A stretch of 64,000 nt of DNA from Pseudomonas putida (GTDB lineage Bacteria > Pseudomonadota > Gammaproteobacteria > Pseudomonadales > Pseudomonadaceae). The DNA lies in the NCBI RefSeq assembly GCF_002025705.1, contig NZ_CP018846.1, positions 1,789,501 through 1,853,500 on the forward strand, given 5' to 3'. Positions 61,900 through 64,000 of the stretch are shown here, one piece after another (position 1 is the stretch's first letter; each line of letters begins with the position of its first letter). The position numbers and the translations under genes are program-made. The notes under the pieces are model-generated. The model had not been told where the DNA came from, ran no database searches, and saw only the letters and a list, made by a program, of their open reading frames with translations.

Positions 61900-63339
61900 A
61901 TGGAGCAGATATCTACTCCAGCTGGGACGCTACGCAAAAACGCATTAGGGATGTGGAACATCGTATTCTTCGTTCTCGCTACAAACGGGCCCCTAACAGG
62001 TCTTATTGGCGTTGTTCCAACCGCCATTTTGATGGGGAATGGCGTGGGTCTGCCCGGCGTTTTCCTGCTCGTGGGTGCTGTGTACCTCTTGTTTGCAGTG
62101 GGGTTTGTGGCGATGGGGCGTCACATCCGCAATGCCGGGGCTTTCTATGCTTACGTGGCTACCGGCTTGGGGCGTCCGCTAGGAGCCGCTTCGGCATTTT
62201 TGGCCATTGTGGCCTATGCCGGCATGCAAATCGCCTGCTACGGGTTGATCGGTTTCTTCACGTCAGAGACGCTTCTGCGCCTAGGCATCAACCTGGATTG
62301 GTGGGTCGCCAGCATCGGGTACGCAATTCTTGTACAGCTATTCGGTACCCGGAATGTCGAATTTAATGGGCGCTTCCTGGCTCTCCTGATGCTTGCCGAA
62401 CTCGTCGTAATTCTGATCTTTGACATTGCGGTTGTTGGGCATGGCGGCGGTCCTGAAGGTTTTAGCACTGCGTCCTTCGTGCCTTCCAATGTCTTCGCCA
62501 CTGGACTCGGAGCCGCTCTGGTTTTCGTGGGTGGTGCCTTCATGGGCTTCGAAACCACAGCGATTTATGCTGAAGAGGCTAGGGACCCGGCTAAAACGTT
62601 GCCGCGGGCAACCTTCACAGCATTGATACTGATCATGCTGTTCTACTCTGTATCGTCCTGGCTTCTCGTGGTCGCTATCGGCCCATCCATTGCCGTTGAG
62701 ACAATTTCTCAAGATCCAGGGGCGATCTGGTTCCAGCTTTCTACAAAGCTCGTCGGTGTGGCGCTTTCAGACGCAATCAATATCCTGCTCATCACCAGCC
62801 TTTTTGCAGTGCTTCTTAGCTTCCATAACTCGCTCTCTCGGTACCTTTTCTCGATGGGACGGGAGCGGATCCTTCCAAGCGTGCTAGCTGTAACGCATAG
62901 CAAGCACCAGACGCCTTACGTTGCCAGCACGATCCAAACCTCGGTTTGCCTGGTTCTGCTTTTTGTGTTTGGCATCTCAGGTGCGGATCCGATCACCCAG
63001 GTCCTGCCGTTGGGCAGCGCTCCTGCAACCATTGGCATTCTCGCTGTGCAGTGCCTGGCCTCGATCGCGGTAATCCGCTACTTCCGCAAAAATCAGCTTG
63101 GCGTGAGTGTGTGGCAGCGCTTGATTGCCCCGTTTGTGAGCGCTGTAGCTCTGGCCTTTGGTGTGATTTTGATCATCAGCAACATGTCTCTGCTGACTGG
63201 CGGTGAGTCAATCTTCAACACGTTGATCCCACTGGGCATGTTGGCTGTGGGGATTTGCGGGATGGGGCTCGCCGGCTGGCACAGATGGCGCAATCCGCAG
63301 ATCTACGCGAACCTGGGCCGAGTGCTCAACGAGGTTTAA
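61900..63339 (+). CDS. APC superfamily amino acid/amine permease, second
   Basis: A 479-residue membrane protein with about 12 helices. The first helix region GMWNIVFFVLATNGPLTGLIG and the glycine-rich helix 6 region FVGGAFMGFETTAIYAEEARDP (conserved Glu) are those of APC-type amino acid permeases such as tyramine or putrescine carriers. ATG 61900 follows GAGGGT. It is a distant homologue of the permease at 27411. It probably imports the amine that the moaF, oxidase and dehydrogenase genes around it handle. Confidence 0.87.
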   Translation: MEQISTPAGTLRKNALGMWNIVFFVLATNGPLTGLIGVVPTAILMGNGVGLPGVFLLVGAVYLLFAVGFVAMGRHIRNAGAFYAYVATGLGRPLGAASAFLAIVAYAGMQIACYGLIGFFTSETLLRLGINLDWWVASIGYAILVQLFGTRNVEFNGRFLALLMLAELVVILIFDIAVVGHGGGPEGFSTASFVPSNVFATGLGAALVFVGGAFMGFETTAIYAEEARDPAKTLPRATFTALILIMLFYSVSSWLLVVAIGPSIAVETISQDPGAIWFQLSTKLVGVALSDAINILLITSLFAVLLSFHNSLSRYLFSMGRERILPSVLAVTHSKHQTPYVASTIQTSVCLVLLFVFGISGADPITQVLPLGSAPATIGILAVQCLASIAVIRYFRKNQLGVSVWQRLIAPFVSAVALAFGVILIISNMSLLTGGESIFNTLIPLGMLAVGICGMGLAGWHRWRNPQIYANLGRVLNEV

Positions 63340-63386
63340 TCCCCACCACAGTGTCTTCTGATGGTGCTCCTTTGGTACCTCGGTTT

Positions 63387-63418
63387 GGCCAGCATTCGAA
63401 AGGGTGCTGGCCTTTTTT
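63387..63418 (+). terminator. terminator after the APC permease
   Basis: GGCCAGCA (63387-63394) pairs with TGCTGGCC (63405-63412), then TTTTTT. The 330-base gap to the AraC gene holds nothing else I can name. Confidence 0.88.
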
Positions 63419-63672
63419 GTGCATTTGACCTGGACTCTCAGTCGCGGCGACTGGAACCTTAGAGGGGGCGACCGCGATTTTCATGCAGCTACCGGGCTAG
63501 GGAGGGTAGTCAATACAGCCTTCCGGCCAACTTCAGGGGATTGAATGCATTTTCCTGCATTGAGCGGCCTACTCGCATCAATTTAGCCCGCCCTGTCGGA
63601 AGCAGACAGCGCGTGCCCCGATCTGATCGGTTTCATCCCGGGCAGGCTAGGCCGCCTGCTCGGGGAATCTGG

Positions 63673-64000
63673 TCAGTTGAGTGAGCCAGTTTTGCTTCTG
63701 AACCCTCTAGGCGACACGCCGAATCTCGACTTGAATGCCCTGGAAAAGTGGCTCACATCGTTGAAGCCCCACGCGAAGGCCACGGCCGAGATTTTCTGAA
63801 TATCGCTCTCCGACTCGAATTCTGAAGCGCACTTGTCCAGTCTTCTGTCCAGGATGTAGCGGCCGATCGACAGGCCGTGTTGGGCGAATATTCGGTGAAG
63901 CGTTCTCTTGGATGTACCCAGCTCGCTGGCGATCATCTCGGGGGTCAATTCAAAATTCGCAAGCTTAGCTTCGATGCAGCGTTGAGCTTTCTCGAAGTAT
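63673..64000 (-). CDS. AraC family regulator, C-terminal part (FeaR-like by context)
   Basis: The frame stays open to the window end, so the 5' part is cut off. The visible 108 residues are an AraC DNA-binding domain: IASELGTSKRTLHRIFAQHG (first helix-turn-helix) and ISAVAFAWGFNDVSHFSRAF with FGVSPRGFR (second). FeaR-type AraC proteins control aromatic amine oxidase and phenylacetaldehyde dehydrogenase genes; the neighbourhood here fits, but the sensor domain is outside the window. Confidence 0.88.
   Translation of the reverse strand, partial: YFEKAQRCIEAKLANFELTPEMIASELGTSKRTLHRIFAQHGLSIGRYILDRRLDKCASEFESESDIQKISAVAFAWGFNDVSHFSRAFKSRFGVSPRGFRSKTGSLN

Noticed and set aside
1..64000. CRISPR arrays, tRNA or rRNA genes, insertion sequences, integrase or attachment sites
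   Set aside because: None found when reading; the island character rests on composition and gene content alone.

Overview
The window is bacterial chromosomal DNA, most likely from a Pseudomonas of the P. putida group. This rests on the gene families and their arrangement: a Zur-controlled block of zinc-sparing paralogues, a complete 4-hydroxyphenylacetate (HPA) meta-cleavage cluster, a dCache chemoreceptor, Pseudomonas-like regulators and high-G+C core genes. It reads as accessory DNA: several functional blocks with different base composition stand side by side. No rRNA, tRNA, CRISPR array or insertion sequence was seen.

Region 1 (1-10.3 kb, + strand, sampled lines about 50% G+C) is one tightly coupled operon. 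It encodes a RidA-type deaminase (cut by the window edge), a class V PLP enzyme, two S10 carboxypeptidases, an M61-like PDZ metallopeptidase, an M19 dipeptidase, a CapA-like protein, a YitT-type membrane protein and an M17 leucyl aminopeptidase. None of the peptidases has a visible signal peptide, so together they look like a cytosolic machine that dismantles a particular peptide from both ends and then processes the released residue. I know of no described system with this make-up.

Region 2 (10.3-24.6 kb) is a zinc-starvation island. Four Zur-box palindromes control L36 without zinc ligands, a TonB receptor, two COG0523 GTPases, a QueD-like enzyme, a SnoaL-like protein, HisI, a PyrC variant, second ThrRS and CysRS, FolE2, a small unknown protein, a divergent Zur-like regulator and DksA2.

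Region 3 (24.6-36 kb) holds smaller catabolic and efflux modules: SDR + MoaF + TetR + APC permease (monoamine-regulon flavour), a TetR/Bcr efflux pair, an altered type II dehydroquinase with an MHS transporter and LysR regulator, a GlcG-like protein and a luciferase-like monooxygenase.

Region 4 (36-49.3 kb) is the HPA pathway. A two-component HPA 3-hydroxylase of the C1/C2 type is followed by an hpaR remnant. Then come hpaI-H-X-F-D-E-G2-G1 (- strand, sampled lines about 65% G+C) and the regulators hpaA and hpaR, with repeated operator motifs that tie the two halves together. A Bcr/CflA pump sits under a related motif.

Region 5 (49.4-53.2 kb) is a two-gene OLD-nuclease/UvrD-helicase pair of the Gabija type, probably phage defence. 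It is followed by a strikingly AT-rich spacer with a promoter and a terminator. Region 6 (53.7-64 kb) has genes for amine uptake and oxidation: an amine-oxidase-like flavoprotein, a phenylacetaldehyde-type dehydrogenase, a chemoreceptor, an outer-membrane channel, a second MoaF, an APC permease and an AraC regulator cut by the window end. Regions 3, 4 and 6 together could convert an aromatic amine such as tyramine through HPA to pyruvate and succinic semialdehyde.
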